A DNA stretch of 42,365 nt from Nautiliaceae bacterium (GCA_027062625.1 JAMOSZ010000031.1:1-42365), one strand, 5' to 3'. Counted from the stretch's first letter, positions 26,383 through 35,056 are shown. Notes: generated from the letters alone by a model not told the origin. Program-made: numbers and translations.

Positions 26383-26604
26383 CTATCCTCCACAAACTGG
26401 GGGTAATATCACAACTCTATCACCATCTTTTAGCGGAGTATCTAAGTTAGTTACAATCTTATCATTTACCCCAACAGCTGAGACTCTAAGCCACTCTTTT
26501 AACTCTTCATCTTTATTTAAAACCTCTTTTAGCTCTTTTAAATTCTTTACATCTACTTCAATTGGCTCTTTTTGAATTGGTCCTAAAAACTCTACTTTTA
26601 CCAT
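26383..26604 (-). CDS. moaD: Molybdopterin synthase sulphur carrier subunit
   Basis: A 73-aa ubiquitin-like protein ending in the double glycine needed for thiocarboxylate formation ('VVILPPVCGG'). 'VAVNDKIV'-type sequence before it ('VSAVGVNDKIVTNLDTPLKDGD') is typical. Works with MoaE. AAAGGA stands before the ATG. The 79-bp gap to moaE holds only a 16-codon ORF that I do not accept. Confidence 0.93.
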   Translation of the reverse strand: MVKVEFLGPIQKEPIEVDVKNLKELKEVLNKDEELKEWLRVSAVGVNDKIVTNLDTPLKDGDRVVILPPVCGG

Positions 26605-26619
26605 TTTTATCCTTTATGT

Positions 26620-26629
26620 TAAAATAATA
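26620..26629. promoter_or_regulatory. Overlapping -10 elements for mqnA (+) and moaD (-)
   Basis: TGTTAAAAT on the plus strand is an extended -10 (hexamer 26620-26625) and TATTAT on the minus strand occupies 26624-26629. The two ATGs are 40 bp apart, so both promoters must fit in this gap. Confidence 0.4.
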
Positions 26630-26644
26630 AAAAAAAAGGGCATT

Positions 26645-27301
26645 ATGAAAATTGGACATATTAACTATTTAAACCTTTTGCCATTTTATCAATTTTTGAA
26701 AAAAAAAGGGATAAGAGTTTATAGTAGTTATCCAGCTTACATCAATAAATTATTTGAAAAAAAACAAATTGAGGCAGCTTTTATCTCATCAATAAAAGCA
26801 AAAAACAAAAAATGCTTTAATGTTGGAATCGCAGCAAAAAATAGAGTAAAAAGCGTATTAGTATGCCCGGGTCAAGGAGAAGATAAAGAATCCCAAACAT
26901 CAAATATTTTAGCAAAAATCCTAAACCAAGAAGGAAGAGTAGTTATTGGAGATAAAGCATTTAAAGAAAAAGGGTGCAAAGATTTAGCAAAAATTTGGTT
27001 TGAGAAATATAATCTCCCATTTGTTTTTGCACTTTTTTGCGTAAACAAAAATGAAAAAAAATATGAAAAACTTATAAAAGAATTTTTAAAATCAAAACAA
27101 AAAATTCCTTATTACATTTTAAAACCATACCTAAAAAAAACCTCTCTAAGCTATAAAGAAGCAAGAGAATATTTAGAAAAGATAATTTATTATAAATTAT
27201 CTTGGCAGGAGAAAAAAGCTCTTTATAAATTTTGGAAAGAAGCAAAAAAATTAAAAAAGGAAAGCCATGGATTACTCAAAACCAATAGAGATAGGGGATG
27301 A
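26645..27301 (+). CDS. mqnA: Menaquinone biosynthesis protein MqnA (chorismate dehydratase)
   Basis: Family MqnA/MqnD, a periplasmic-binding-protein fold used as an enzyme: it removes water from chorismate to give 3-enolpyruvylbenzoate, the entry to the futalosine route of menaquinone synthesis used by Campylobacterota. The N-terminus 'KIGHINYLNLLPFYQFL' is the family hallmark; 'AAFISSIKAK' and 'SQTSNILAKIL' follow. At 218 aa it is shorter than many homologues (about 270) but similar to Campylobacter-type ones. The end overlaps the next gene by 35 bp. Confidence 0.85.
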   Translation: MKIGHINYLNLLPFYQFLKKKGIRVYSSYPAYINKLFEKKQIEAAFISSIKAKNKKCFNVGIAAKNRVKSVLVCPGQGEDKESQTSNILAKILNQEGRVVIGDKAFKEKGCKDLAKIWFEKYNLPFVFALFCVNKNEKKYEKLIKEFLKSKQKIPYYILKPYLKKTSLSYKEAREYLEKIIYYKLSWQEKKALYKFWKEAKKLKKESHGLLKTNRDRG

Positions 27302-28940
27302 AATTTTTTGGGTTGGGTATGTTATACCAAATGACCCTTTTCAATGTCATGTCTATCTTATAAGAAATAAAGATGAATCAATCTTAATTGACCCAGGAAG
27401 TATGATAACTTTTCCAGTTGTATTAGAAAAAATAACATCTCTTATCAAGCTAAGGGATATTAAATACATAATTATGCACCACCAAGACCCAGACATTGTA
27501 GGATGCTATTCTACTCTTGAAACTCTCTTTCCACAAGGTAAACGATATATTGTAACTCATTGGCGAACAGAAATGCTCTTAAAGCATTATCAGTGGAAAA
27601 CTCCTTTTTATTTAGTAGATAAGCACGATTGGAAGCTAAAAGCAGGAGATAGGGAGCTTGAATTTATTTTTACTCCATATGCTCACTTTGCAGGGGCATT
27701 TTGCACTTACGATAAAAAAAGTGAAATTTTATTTTCAAGCGACTTATTTGGGGGACTTACGAAAGAATTTAAACTCTTTGTTGATGATGTAGATGAATAC
27801 TTTGAAGCTGCAAAACTATTTCACAAACACTACATCCCAACCAATGAAGTATTAAATTTTGCCCTAAGTCAAGTAGAAAAAAAAGACCCTCAAATGATAG
27901 CTCCTCAACACGGCTCAATTATTAAAAAAGAGTTTATAAAACCATTAATTGAAAAATTAAAAAAACTTGATTGCGGACTTTATTTAATGGATACATATGA
28001 GAGTGATTTAAAAACACTAAACGCAATTGATGAAGTTTTAAAAAAATTTTTTCAAGATACAATCTCAGGAAGCAAAATTGAAATAATTTTAAGAAATTTA
28101 TTTAATAACCTAAAAAAAGTCCTTCCAACGATAATAAAAATAGAATTTTGCGGCATATCTCCAATCTCTGGGAAACTCCACTGCTTTGAGTTTAAGAATG
28201 ATACTTTAAAAGAGATAGAAAAAAATAGCATTGATTACTCTTACACTCAAATCCTCACCCAAGATAATGAGCAAGTTGGATATATCTATCTTTGGACAAA
28301 AAGAAAACTCACAAAACATCAAATAAACTTAATAAGAATACTTTTTGATAAAATCTCAATGCCAATTAGCATCTCTTTGCAAAAAGAGCTTATGTTAAAA
28401 GAGCTCGAAGAAGAAAATAAAAACCTCCATCAAAAAGTATTAATAGACCCTCTAACAAAACTTCACAACAGGGAATATTTAGAAAAATATCTCTCCCAAA
28501 AGATTGAAGAAGCAAAAAAATATAGTGTTCCACTTAGCGTAGCAATGGTAGATATAGATTTTTTTAAGAAAATAAACGACACTTATGGACATTTAATAGG
28601 AGATTGCGTATTAAAAGAGATTGCAAATTTGCTAAAAGAGCACTTCCAAAGCGATGATGTTATAAGATATGGGGGAGAAGAGTTTTTGATTGTTATGCCA
28701 TTTACTCCAATAAAAAAAGCGTATGAAAAACTGGAAAATTTTAGAAAAGAAGTAGAGAAAAAAAACTTTTGCAAAGAGAAAAAACTCAATATTACAATAA
28801 GCTGTGGTATTGCTGAGCTAAGTAAAGATGACACTATCCAAACTTTAATAGACAAAGCCGATAAAAAACTTTATGAAGCAAAAAAAACTTCTCGCAATGT
28901 TGTAATTTGTTATAATTTCAATCCATACAACCACACTTAA
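27267..28940 (+). CDS. ODP-type di-iron protein fused to GGDEF diguanylate cyclase
   Basis: A 557-aa probable oxygen/redox sensor that makes cyclic di-GMP. Residues about 5-240 are a metallo-beta-lactamase-fold di-iron domain like that of flavodiiron proteins: 'HHQDPDIVG', 'YAHFAGAF', 'FSSDLFGG', 'APQHGSI'. The final His of the usual HxExDH is Ile here, and there is no flavodoxin domain, so it is unlikely to be an NO/O2 reductase. Residues about 265-385 look GAF-like, then a coiled coil, then the cyclase with GGEEF at 469-473. The product-inhibition RxxD is replaced by FQSD. It starts at ATG behind AAGGAAA, overlapping mqnA. Confidence 0.85.
   Translation: MDYSKPIEIGDEIFWVGYVIPNDPFQCHVYLIRNKDESILIDPGSMITFPVVLEKITSLIKLRDIKYIIMHHQDPDIVGCYSTLETLFPQGKRYIVTHWRTEMLLKHYQWKTPFYLVDKHDWKLKAGDRELEFIFTPYAHFAGAFCTYDKKSEILFSSDLFGGLTKEFKLFVDDVDEYFEAAKLFHKHYIPTNEVLNFALSQVEKKDPQMIAPQHGSIIKKEFIKPLIEKLKKLDCGLYLMDTYESDLKTLNAIDEVLKKFFQDTISGSKIEIILRNLFNNLKKVLPTIIKIEFCGISPISGKLHCFEFKNDTLKEIEKNSIDYSYTQILTQDNEQVGYIYLWTKRKLTKHQINLIRILFDKISMPISISLQKELMLKELEEENKNLHQKVLIDPLTKLHNREYLEKYLSQKIEEAKKYSVPLSVAMVDIDFFKKINDTYGHLIGDCVLKEIANLLKEHFQSDDVIRYGGEEFLIVMPFTPIKKAYEKLENFRKEVEKKNFCKEKKLNITISCGIAELSKDDTIQTLIDKADKKLYEAKKTSRNVVICYNFNPYNHT
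28911..28916 (+). promoter_or_regulatory. Candidate -10 for pckA inside the end of the GGDEF gene
   Basis: TATAAT in 'AATTTGTTATAATTTC', 37 bp before the pckA ATG. It would give pckA its own promoter in spite of the 12-bp gap to the upstream gene. The match lies within coding DNA and may be chance. Confidence 0.3.
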
Positions 28941-28952
28941 TAGGAGAACATT

Positions 28953-30530
28953 ATGAAGGAACTTGAAAAAATAGGTATAAAAACAAAAAAGGTCATTCAT
29001 AATCCAAATTATGATAAAATCATTGAAGATAGCTTAAAAAGAGGTGAAGTAGTTAAAACGGCTCACGGAGCAACTGCTGTTGATACTGGTGAATTCACAG
29101 GAAGAAGCCCAAAAGACAAATACTTCGTAAAACAACCTCCAAGCGAACAATACATAGCATGGGGAGAGATTAACCAGCCAATCTCGCCAGAAGTTTTTAA
29201 AAAACTTGAAAAATTTACAAAAGATGAACTTAGCAAATATGATGAACTTTATGTTGTTGATGTATTTGTTGGAGCAAGTAAAGAGTCTAGACGTGCAATT
29301 AGATTTGTAACTCCAATTGCTTGGCAAGCACATTTTGTTATGAATATGTTTATCTTACCAACCAAAGAAGAACTCAAAAACTTTAAACCCGATTTTACTT
29401 TCTTAGTAGCTGGTCCTGCAAGATATCCTAACTGGAAAGAAGATGGCTTAAATAGCGACATTTTCGTAGCATTTAACATTGAAGATAATTTAGCGATAAT
29501 GAGTGGAACAATGTATGGTGGAGAGATGAAAAAAGGAATTTTCACTATGATGAATTACTGGCTCCCACTTGAAGGCAAACTCTCAATGCACTGCTCGGCA
29601 AATGTTGGGGAAGAGGGAGATGTCGCTTTATTCTTTGGATTATCTGGAACTGGAAAAACTACTCTATCAACTGACCCAAAAAGAAAGTTAATTGGAGATG
29701 ATGAACACGGCTGGGATGATAATGGAGTATTTAACTTTGAGGGTGGATGTTATGCAAAAGTAATCAATCTTGATAAAGAGAGTGAACCTGAGATTTATAA
29801 CGCAATAAAAAGAGGGGCTTTGCTTGAAAATGTAGTAGTAAAAGAGAATGGAGAAGTTGATTTTACAGATTCAAGTAAAACCGAAAACACAAGGGTATCT
29901 TACCCAATTGAACATATCAAAAATCACGAATGCACACTCCAAGGCGATCATCCAAAAAATATTATCTTTTTAACAGCTGATGCGTTTGGAGTATTACCTC
30001 CGGTATCTAAACTTACAAAAGAGCAAGCAATGTATTATTTCCTTAGTGGATACACCGCAAAAGTTGCTGGAACTGAGAGAGGAATTACAGAGCCTGTTGC
30101 TACATTTAGTGCGTGTTTTGGTGAGCCGTTTTTACCGCTTCATCCAACCGTTTATGCAAAACTTCTTGGAGAAAAAATAGACAAACACGGAGTAAATGTT
30201 TATCTTGTAAACACAGGATGGACTGGTGGACCTTATGGAGTTGGAAAAAGAATGAGCATTAAAGATACAAGAGCTTGCATTAACGCAATTCTTGATGGAA
30301 GCATTGAAAAAGCTGAATTTGAAACTTTGCCGGTATTTAACTTAAAAATACCAAAAGAACTTCCAGGAGTTGATACAAAAGTATTAAATCCAAGAAACAC
30401 TTGGGAAGATAAAGAAGCGTATGACAAACAACTAAGAAAACTTGCTAAAATGTTTATTGATAACTTTAAAAGATATGAAGATGTACCAGAAGGCAAAGAG
30501 TATGAAAAAGCTGGTCCAAAGCTTGATTAA
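28953..30530 (+). CDS. pckA: Phosphoenolpyruvate carboxykinase (ATP)
   Basis: Interconverts oxaloacetate + ATP and phosphoenolpyruvate + CO2 + ADP. 525 aa, normal length. The kinase-specific P-loop is '[16 protein letters not shown]', followed by the metal site '[24 protein letters not shown]'; '[11 protein letters not shown]' and '[14 protein letters not shown]' are also conserved. In an autotroph using the reductive TCA cycle this enzyme would feed carbon into sugar synthesis. TAGGAGA precedes ATG; the next gene's ATG overlaps the stop. Confidence 0.97.
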   Translation: MKELEKIGIKTKKVIHNPNYDKIIEDSLKRGEVVKTAHGATAVDTGEFTGRSPKDKYFVKQPPSEQYIAWGEINQPISPEVFKKLEKFTKDELSKYDELYVVDVFVGASKESRRAIRFVTPIAWQAHFVMNMFILPTKEELKNFKPDFTFLVAGPARYPNWKEDGLNSDIFVAFNIEDNLAIMSGTMYGGEMKKGIFTMMNYWLPLEGKLSMHCSANVGEEGDVALFFGLSGTGKTTLSTDPKRKLIGDDEHGWDDNGVFNFEGGCYAKVINLDKESEPEIYNAIKRGALLENVVVKENGEVDFTDSSKTENTRVSYPIEHIKNHECTLQGDHPKNIIFLTADAFGVLPPVSKLTKEQAMYYFLSGYTAKVAGTERGITEPVATFSACFGEPFLPLHPTVYAKLLGEKIDKHGVNVYLVNTGWTGGPYGVGKRMSIKDTRACINAILDGSIEKAEFETLPVFNLKIPKELPGVDTKVLNPRNTWEDKEAYDKQLRKLAKMFIDNFKRYEDVPEGKEYEKAGPKLD

Positions 30531-30739
30531 TGGCTAAAATTTTCATTTTTATTGGGGTAGTCTTTATAATTATTGGTTTATTACTCTACTTTTTTAAAGA
30601 CTTCCCCCTTTTTCATTTACCAGGAGATATCGTGATAAAAAAAGAGAATTTTATCTTTTATTTTCCAATTACCTCATCAATCTTAATAAGCGTTATTTTA
30701 AGTCTTATTTTTTATATTATCTCAAAGATTTTCCAATGA
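30530..30739 (+). CDS. DUF2905-type small membrane protein
   Basis: A 69-aa protein with two hydrophobic helices: 'IFIFIGVVFIIIGLLLYFF' and 'FPITSSILISVILSLIFYII', separated by 'PLFHLPGDIVIKKENFIFYFP'. The 'LPGDI' loop with two flanking helices is typical of DUF2905. Function unknown. It starts on the last base of the pckA stop (TAATG) and its own stop overlaps thpR by 4 bp, so it is embedded in the pckA operon. Confidence 0.8.
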   Translation: MAKIFIFIGVVFIIIGLLLYFFKDFPLFHLPGDIVIKKENFIFYFPITSSILISVILSLIFYIISKIFQ

Positions 30740-31209
30740 GACTTTTTATAGCCTCCCCAATCTCACTTCCAACTTATCAAACCATAAAAGAAGATTTTAA
30801 AGGATGCATAAAAGGAAAATGGGTTGAGGGATGGAATTTACATCTAACTTATAAATTTATAGGTGAAGATGACGCAAAAAAATATCAAAAACCTCTTAAT
30901 CTCTCAAAAGTCGAAATAAAAATAAAAGGGCTTGGGACTTTTAGTGAAAAGGTGCTATTTTTAAAAGTAACAAACGACTTAAAAGAGATAAACGAAAAAA
31001 TCAATAAAGAGTTTAACCTCTCAAATGATAAATCATTTATTCCTCATATTACTCTTTGCAGAATTAAAGAGATAAACAACAAAGAAGAATTCAATCTAAA
31101 ACTCAAAAAATGGGAAAACTTCTCCTTTTCTATCTCTTCTGAAATATACCTCTATGCATCTACTCTCACTAAAAAAGGTCCAATTTATAAAAAAATTTAT
31201 AAATATTAA
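30736..31209 (+). CDS. thpR: RNA 2',3'-cyclic phosphodiesterase (2H family)
   Basis: A LigT/ThpR-like 2H phosphoesterase (157 aa). The two catalytic HxTx motifs are 'LHLTYKFIG' and 'PHITLCRI'. These enzymes open RNA 2',3'-cyclic phosphates to 2'-phosphates and can show 2'-5' ligase activity in vitro. N-terminal 'MRLFIASPI' matches the family. Start overlaps the previous stop (ATGA). It lies 2.5 kb from an RNA ligase gene, though not in the same operon. Confidence 0.87.
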   Translation: MRLFIASPISLPTYQTIKEDFKGCIKGKWVEGWNLHLTYKFIGEDDAKKYQKPLNLSKVEIKIKGLGTFSEKVLFLKVTNDLKEINEKINKEFNLSNDKSFIPHITLCRIKEINNKEEFNLKLKKWENFSFSISSEIYLYASTLTKKGPIYKKIYKY

Positions 31210-31223
31210 CTCAATTTTTGTGA

Positions 31224-31229
31224 TATAAT
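31224..31229 (+). promoter_or_regulatory. Candidate -10 for the AMMECR1 gene
   Basis: TGATATAAT after 'CAATTTTTG', an extended -10 with a T-rich upstream, 26 bp before ATG. The leader carries AAGGAGAGGAG. Confidence 0.55.
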
Positions 31230-31254
31230 AAAATAAAACTTTTAAGGAGAGGAG

Positions 31255-31824
31255 ATGGAAAAGTATAAAATCTTGCCAAAACTTGCAAGATTATCAATTT
31301 TAGAAGAATTTGAAGGTAAAAAACTTATAAACAAAGAAGAGTGGCTAAGTAAATACCCTTGGCTTGGAGAAAAAAGAGCTACCTTTGTTACTTTAAAACT
31401 AAAAGATAAACCAAGAGGCTCAAATCTTAGAGGATGCATTGGCTCAATACTCCCTTATCGCCCAATGATTGATGATGTAATTGAAAATGCAAAAGCAGCC
31501 GCTTTTTCTGACCCAAGATTCCCACCGCTAAGACCCGAAGAGTTTGATAAAGTCAAAATTGAAGTTAGCGTGCTTACAATTCCACAAAAAGTAGATTATG
31601 AAGATATTGAAGATTTAAGACGCAAAATTCGCCCAGGAGTTGATGGAATCATACTCCAACTTGGTAATCATCAAGCAACATTCCTTCCAACAGTATGGAA
31701 TGAATTACCACTATTTGATTTATTTTTTGCTCACCTTTGTGTAAAAGCTGGACTTCCAGGAGATTGTTTGAAGTTTCACCCAACAATTTATAAATATCAA
31801 GCAATAGAAGTAGAGGAGGAGTAA
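31255..31824 (+). CDS. AMMECR1-domain protein
   Basis: A 189-aa AMMECR1 family protein. The hallmark is 'LRGCIGSILPYRPMIDDVIENAKAAAFSDPRFPPLRPEEF', followed by 'IEVSVLT' and 'GVDGIILQLGNHQATFLPTVWNELP'. The family is often clustered with MEMO1 and a radical-SAM protein (AmmeMemoRadiSam), but neither is next to it. Its biochemical role is not established. It has its own promoter and a strong ribosome site. Confidence 0.92.
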   Translation: MEKYKILPKLARLSILEEFEGKKLINKEEWLSKYPWLGEKRATFVTLKLKDKPRGSNLRGCIGSILPYRPMIDDVIENAKAAAFSDPRFPPLRPEEFDKVKIEVSVLTIPQKVDYEDIEDLRRKIRPGVDGIILQLGNHQATFLPTVWNELPLFDLFFAHLCVKAGLPGDCLKFHPTIYKYQAIEVEEE

Positions 31825-31831
31825 TCCTCCT
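31814..31831. terminator. Candidate bidirectional terminator between AMMECR1 gene and ilvD
   Basis: AGGAGGA-GTAA-TCCTCCT is a perfect 7-bp stem with a GNRA-type tetraloop (GUAA). It contains the AMMECR1 stop (31822-31824) and most of the ilvD stop (31830-31832). It has no T run. The arrangement is the same as at folE/thiG. Confidence 0.55.
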
Positions 31832-33518
31832 AATCCGCTTTTAAAATCGCTCCGTTACTTGCATTTGTAACAAGTGCTCTATATTGTCTTAGCCATCTGC
31901 CGGGTACATCTTTTTTAATAGGTTTGAACTCTTTTTTTCTCTTTTCAATCTCTTCATCACTTAGTTTTACATTAATTGAGAAATTATCAACATCAATCTC
32001 TATTATATCTCCATCTTTAAGTAGTCCAATCATTCCGCCCTCAGCTGCTTCTGGGCTAATATGCCCGACACTAAGTCCCCTAGTAGCACCTGAGAATCTA
32101 CCATCGGTAATTAAAGCTACTTTATCTCCAAGCCCCATTCCCATTATAAGAGAAGTAGGTGCAAGCATCTCTTGCATTCCAGGACCGCCTTTTGGACCTT
32201 CATATCTAATAACAACAACATCCCCCTCTTTAACTTTTCCGCTTGTAATTCCTTCAATAGCTTCTTGCTGAGAGTTAAAGCATACCGCTTTTCCTGTGAA
32301 TTTTCTGCTTCCAGTAATCCCAGCAGTTTTAATAACGCATCCCTCTTGTGCCAAGTTACCAAACAAAATTGCAAGCCCTCCAACTTCGCTATAAGGATTA
32401 TCAACCGGATGAATTACGCTATAATCCTTAACCTCGGCATCTTTTAGCCTATCGGCTACAACTCCACCCTCAATTACCGGATTATCAAGGTATAAAATTG
32501 TATCGCTTCTTTTACTAATTTCTTTCATCACCGCACTTATTCCACCGGCTCTGTGGATATCTTCCATATGGATAGTTTGAAGTGAAGGTGAAATTTTTGC
32601 AATGTGGGCTGTGTGGCGTGCAATCTCATTAATCTTTGCAAGGTCAAAATCAACCCCAGCTTCTTTTGCAATCGCCATCATATGTAAAACCGTATTTGAA
32701 CTTCCACCCATTGCCATATCAACAACAAAAGCGTTATGAATCGCTTTTTCGTTTATGATGTTTCTTATTCTGTATTGTTCGCTAAGTTTTTCATCTTTTG
32801 CAATTTCACAAATTCTTCTTGCAGCTTTTCTAAGTAACTCTTCTCTCTCAGGCGTAAGTGCTAAAATAGTCCCGTTTCCTTTAAGAGCTATTCCCATAGC
32901 TTCAATTAATGTATTCATACTATTTGCCGTAAACATCCCGCTACAACTTCCACCACCAGGACACGCAAGGCACTCTAACTGATAAAGCTTATCTTCATCA
33001 ATCTCACCCTTTTCAAATTTACCAACCCCCTCAAACACACTCGCTAAATCAATTGGAGTCCCATCTGGCAAATGTCCAGCTCTCATAGGACCACCGGTTA
33101 CAAAGATTGTTGGCACATTTACTCTAAGCGCTCCCATTACCATTCCAGGAGTGATTTTATCGCAGTTTGGAAGGGCAATCATTGCATCAAGTTTATGAGC
33201 ATTCATTACAGTCTCAATTGAGTTTGCAATAATTTCACGGCTAGGCAAGCTATAAAGCATACCATCATGCCCCATTGCAATCCCATCATCAACTCCGATT
33301 GTATTAAATTCAAACGGCACGCACCCGTTTTTTCTAATCTCATCTTTTACAATCTCAGCATACTTATTTAAAAAAAAGTGCCCAGGAATTATCTCAATAA
33401 AACTATTCGCAACCCCAATAAACGGCTTATCAAAATCCTCATCCTTTAACCCACAAGCTCTAAGCAAACTTCTATGCGGTGCCCTGTGCCACCCTTTTTT
33501 AACCTCATCACTTCTCAT
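31830..33518 (-). CDS. ilvD: Dihydroxy-acid dehydratase
   Basis: Fe-S enzyme of valine, leucine, isoleucine and pantothenate synthesis (562 aa). Cluster-binding cysteines are in '[11 protein letters not shown]' and '[16 protein letters not shown]'; '[18 protein letters not shown]'-type sequence ('[14 protein letters not shown]') and '[20 protein letters not shown]' are also conserved. Length is normal. It has AAAAGGA before the ATG and stands alone on its strand. Confidence 0.96.
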   Translation of the reverse strand: MRSDEVKKGWHRAPHRSLLRACGLKDEDFDKPFIGVANSFIEIIPGHFFLNKYAEIVKDEIRKNGCVPFEFNTIGVDDGIAMGHDGMLYSLPSREIIANSIETVMNAHKLDAMIALPNCDKITPGMVMGALRVNVPTIFVTGGPMRAGHLPDGTPIDLASVFEGVGKFEKGEIDEDKLYQLECLACPGGGSCSGMFTANSMNTLIEAMGIALKGNGTILALTPEREELLRKAARRICEIAKDEKLSEQYRIRNIINEKAIHNAFVVDMAMGGSSNTVLHMMAIAKEAGVDFDLAKINEIARHTAHIAKISPSLQTIHMEDIHRAGGISAVMKEISKRSDTILYLDNPVIEGGVVADRLKDAEVKDYSVIHPVDNPYSEVGGLAILFGNLAQEGCVIKTAGITGSRKFTGKAVCFNSQQEAIEGITSGKVKEGDVVVIRYEGPKGGPGMQEMLAPTSLIMGMGLGDKVALITDGRFSGATRGLSVGHISPEAAEGGMIGLLKDGDIIEIDVDNFSINVKLSDEEIEKRKKEFKPIKKDVPGRWLRQYRALVTNASNGAILKAD

Positions 33519-33538
33519 TATAATCCTTTTTTTTCGCT

Positions 33539-33544
33539 ATTTTA
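33539..33544 (-). promoter_or_regulatory. Candidate -10 for ilvD
   Basis: TAAAAT in 'TTTTGCTAAAATAGCG' on the minus strand, 21-26 bp before the ATG. The short leader is A-rich and includes AAAAGGA. Confidence 0.4.
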
Positions 33545-33615
33545 GCAAAATTGGGAGATTATCTTCACTTCAAAGTCTTAATTTTTATGATTTAAAATAT
33601 CAAAAAGATAAACTC

Positions 33616-33658
33616 ATCCATTTTACAAACTTCCCAATCCATTTTAAAATCAGTGGGA
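33616..33658 (+). promoter_or_regulatory. Direct repeats and dyad upstream of the RNA ligase promoter
   Basis: ATCCATTTTA occurs at 33616-33625 and again at 33637-33646, exactly 21 bp apart (two helix turns). The second copy lies inside a dyad TCCCA-n4-ATTTTAAAAT-n3-TGGGA (33632-33658). The block ends 8 bp before the -10 element, where an operator would be expected. In such AT-rich DNA a chance origin cannot be excluded. Confidence 0.35.
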
Positions 33659-33666
33659 CATTTTGA

Positions 33667-33672
33667 TATAAT
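33667..33672 (+). promoter_or_regulatory. Candidate -10 for the RNA ligase gene
   Basis: TATAAT in 'ACATTTTGATATAATTTC', the same TTTTGATATAAT form seen upstream of secG. The start codon is 31 bp downstream, with AAGG at 33691-33694. Confidence 0.55.
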
Positions 33673-33702
33673 TTCACTAAAAAAAGTTAAAAGGTTTAAT
33701 TT

Positions 33703-34773
33703 ATGTTTATACTTCCCACAAAAAAAGATGCTGATTTTATAGTATCAAACTCAAAGCAGTTTTTTAGAAAAGATGATAAATTTTTAGATAAAAATATTTC
33801 GATTTATCATTATAAACAGGCTAAATTTGAAGAGTTTGAAAAATTTAAAGATAAAGGCTCTTATGAACTTAGAGGGCTTACATTTGTAGAAGATAAGAGA
33901 TTTTTGGCTTTACATAAATTTTTTGAGCTTAATCAGGCTCCTGGATGGATGGAAGAGGATTTAAAAGATAAAAAAATCATAAAAGCCACAGAAAAGATTG
34001 ATGGGACCTTGCTTCAACCAATTTTAATCAATAATAAAATCTACTTTAAAACAAAACTCTCATTTGATATCTACCAAGCAAAAAAAGCAAACGAAATGCT
34101 TAAAAATCCAAAACTCAAAGAGTATATTCTAAAAAAATTTAGAGAAAATAAAATTCCTATTTTTGAATTTGTATCCCCAAAGACTCAGGTTGTGTTAAAT
34201 TACGATAAAGACGAACTAAACTTAATTCAAGTTAGAGACTTAAAAACAGGAGAGTATGAACTTGATTTTGAAAAAGAGGCAAATGAATATCAAATTAAAA
34301 CTCCAAAAAGATACAATATCTCAAATTTAGATGAGTTTTTAGAGCTTGCTACAAAAGAGAAAGAAAAAGAGGGGTGGATTTTAATATTTGAAGGGATGAA
34401 ATTTGTAAAAATAAAAACAAAAGAGTACCTTAAAAAGCATAAACTTTTAGCAAAAATTCAACCTCACGACATTATAAAATCAATTTTAGAAAAAAGAGAC
34501 AAAGAGTATGAAGAGATGCTAAATAAAAAAAGCGAAAAATATCAATATTTCAAAGAAATTAAAAATCGTTTTTTACAAAAGTATAATTATTTAAAAAGAG
34601 AAGCAAAAAAAGCAATTAAACTTAGCAAAAAAGAACTCAAAAAAAGATATTCATCCCATCCTTACTATGAATTATTTGCATATTGCAAAAACAGAGGACT
34701 TGAAGGATTTGATGAGTGGATAAAGCAACACACTTCAAAGCTCAAAGGAGCTAAGAAGTTTTTGGAGTTATAG
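33703..34773 (+). CDS. T4 Rnl1-like RNA ligase
   Basis: A 356-aa nucleotidyltransferase of the RNA_lig_T4_1 type, which joins 3'-OH and 5'-phosphate RNA ends using ATP. Upstream of the active site are 'YELRGLTF' (Arg57) and 'LHKFFELNQ' (Lys72). Motif I is EKIDGT with the AMP-accepting Lys98, close to the position in T4 Rnl1 (Lys99). 'FEFVSPKTQVVLNY' is motif IIIa, 'EGWILIFEG' motif IV and 'MKFVKIKTKEY' motif V. A lysine-rich helical C-terminal domain (about 245-356) matches the tRNA-recognising part of Rnl1 in size. No kinase/phosphatase partner is adjacent. Such ligases are known mainly from phages, yet no other phage gene is seen here. Confidence 0.83.
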   Translation: MFILPTKKDADFIVSNSKQFFRKDDKFLDKNISIYHYKQAKFEEFEKFKDKGSYELRGLTFVEDKRFLALHKFFELNQAPGWMEEDLKDKKIIKATEKIDGTLLQPILINNKIYFKTKLSFDIYQAKKANEMLKNPKLKEYILKKFRENKIPIFEFVSPKTQVVLNYDKDELNLIQVRDLKTGEYELDFEKEANEYQIKTPKRYNISNLDEFLELATKEKEKEGWILIFEGMKFVKIKTKEYLKKHKLLAKIQPHDIIKSILEKRDKEYEEMLNKKSEKYQYFKEIKNRFLQKYNYLKREAKKAIKLSKKELKKRYSSHPYYELFAYCKNRGLEGFDEWIKQHTSKLKGAKKFLEL

Positions 34774-35010
34774 CACAAATTTAATATCTTTATGCCCTTG
34801 GAGCCTTTTGAAAAATTCGTTTCTCTCCTCTTCACTTGTTACATAAGCTTCAAACTTTTGAGAAAAATATTTCCCTCTTTGATTGTTATCCTCAACTTTT
34901 ATATCTTGATTTGGAATACAATCTTTTACAGCTTCTCTCATTTTTTCTTTATCTTCTCCAATAATCCTAAATCCCCACATTCTTGGATACTCAATTTTTT
35001 TCTCACTCAT
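34768..35010 (-). CDS. DUF493 (YbeD-like) family protein
   Basis: An 80-aa protein of the small alpha/beta DUF493 family: 'PRMWGFRIIGEDKEKMREAV', then 'RGKYFSQKFEAYVTSEEERNEFFKRLQGHKDIKFVL'. Homologues such as E. coli YbeD have an ACT-like fold and a possible regulatory role; function here is unknown. It has an exceptionally good ribosome site, AAGGAGGGG, and its own -10. Its 3' end overlaps the RNA ligase gene by 6 bp. Confidence 0.82.
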   Translation of the reverse strand: MSEKKIEYPRMWGFRIIGEDKEKMREAVKDCIPNQDIKVEDNNQRGKYFSQKFEAYVTSEEERNEFFKRLQGHKDIKFVL

Positions 35011-35030
35011 TTCCCCTCCTTTTTTACAAA

Positions 35031-35036
35031 ATTATA
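35031..35036 (-). promoter_or_regulatory. Candidate -10 for the DUF493 gene
   Basis: TATAAT in 'TTTGGTATAATTTTG' on the minus strand, about 20 bp before the ATG, in the 46-bp gap behind the 87-aa gene. Confidence 0.5.
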
Positions 35037-35056
35037 CCAAATTTTAGCGAGAGTGA

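Noticed and set aside
33519-33702. A tRNA or small RNA in the longest gap
   Set aside because: No cloverleaf, no CCA end and no stable GC-rich fold; the content is two promoters with repeats and a dyad.
30736-34773. A single RNA-repair operon made of thpR and the RNA ligase
   Set aside because: ilvD on the opposite strand and two separate promoters lie between them, so they cannot be one transcript.
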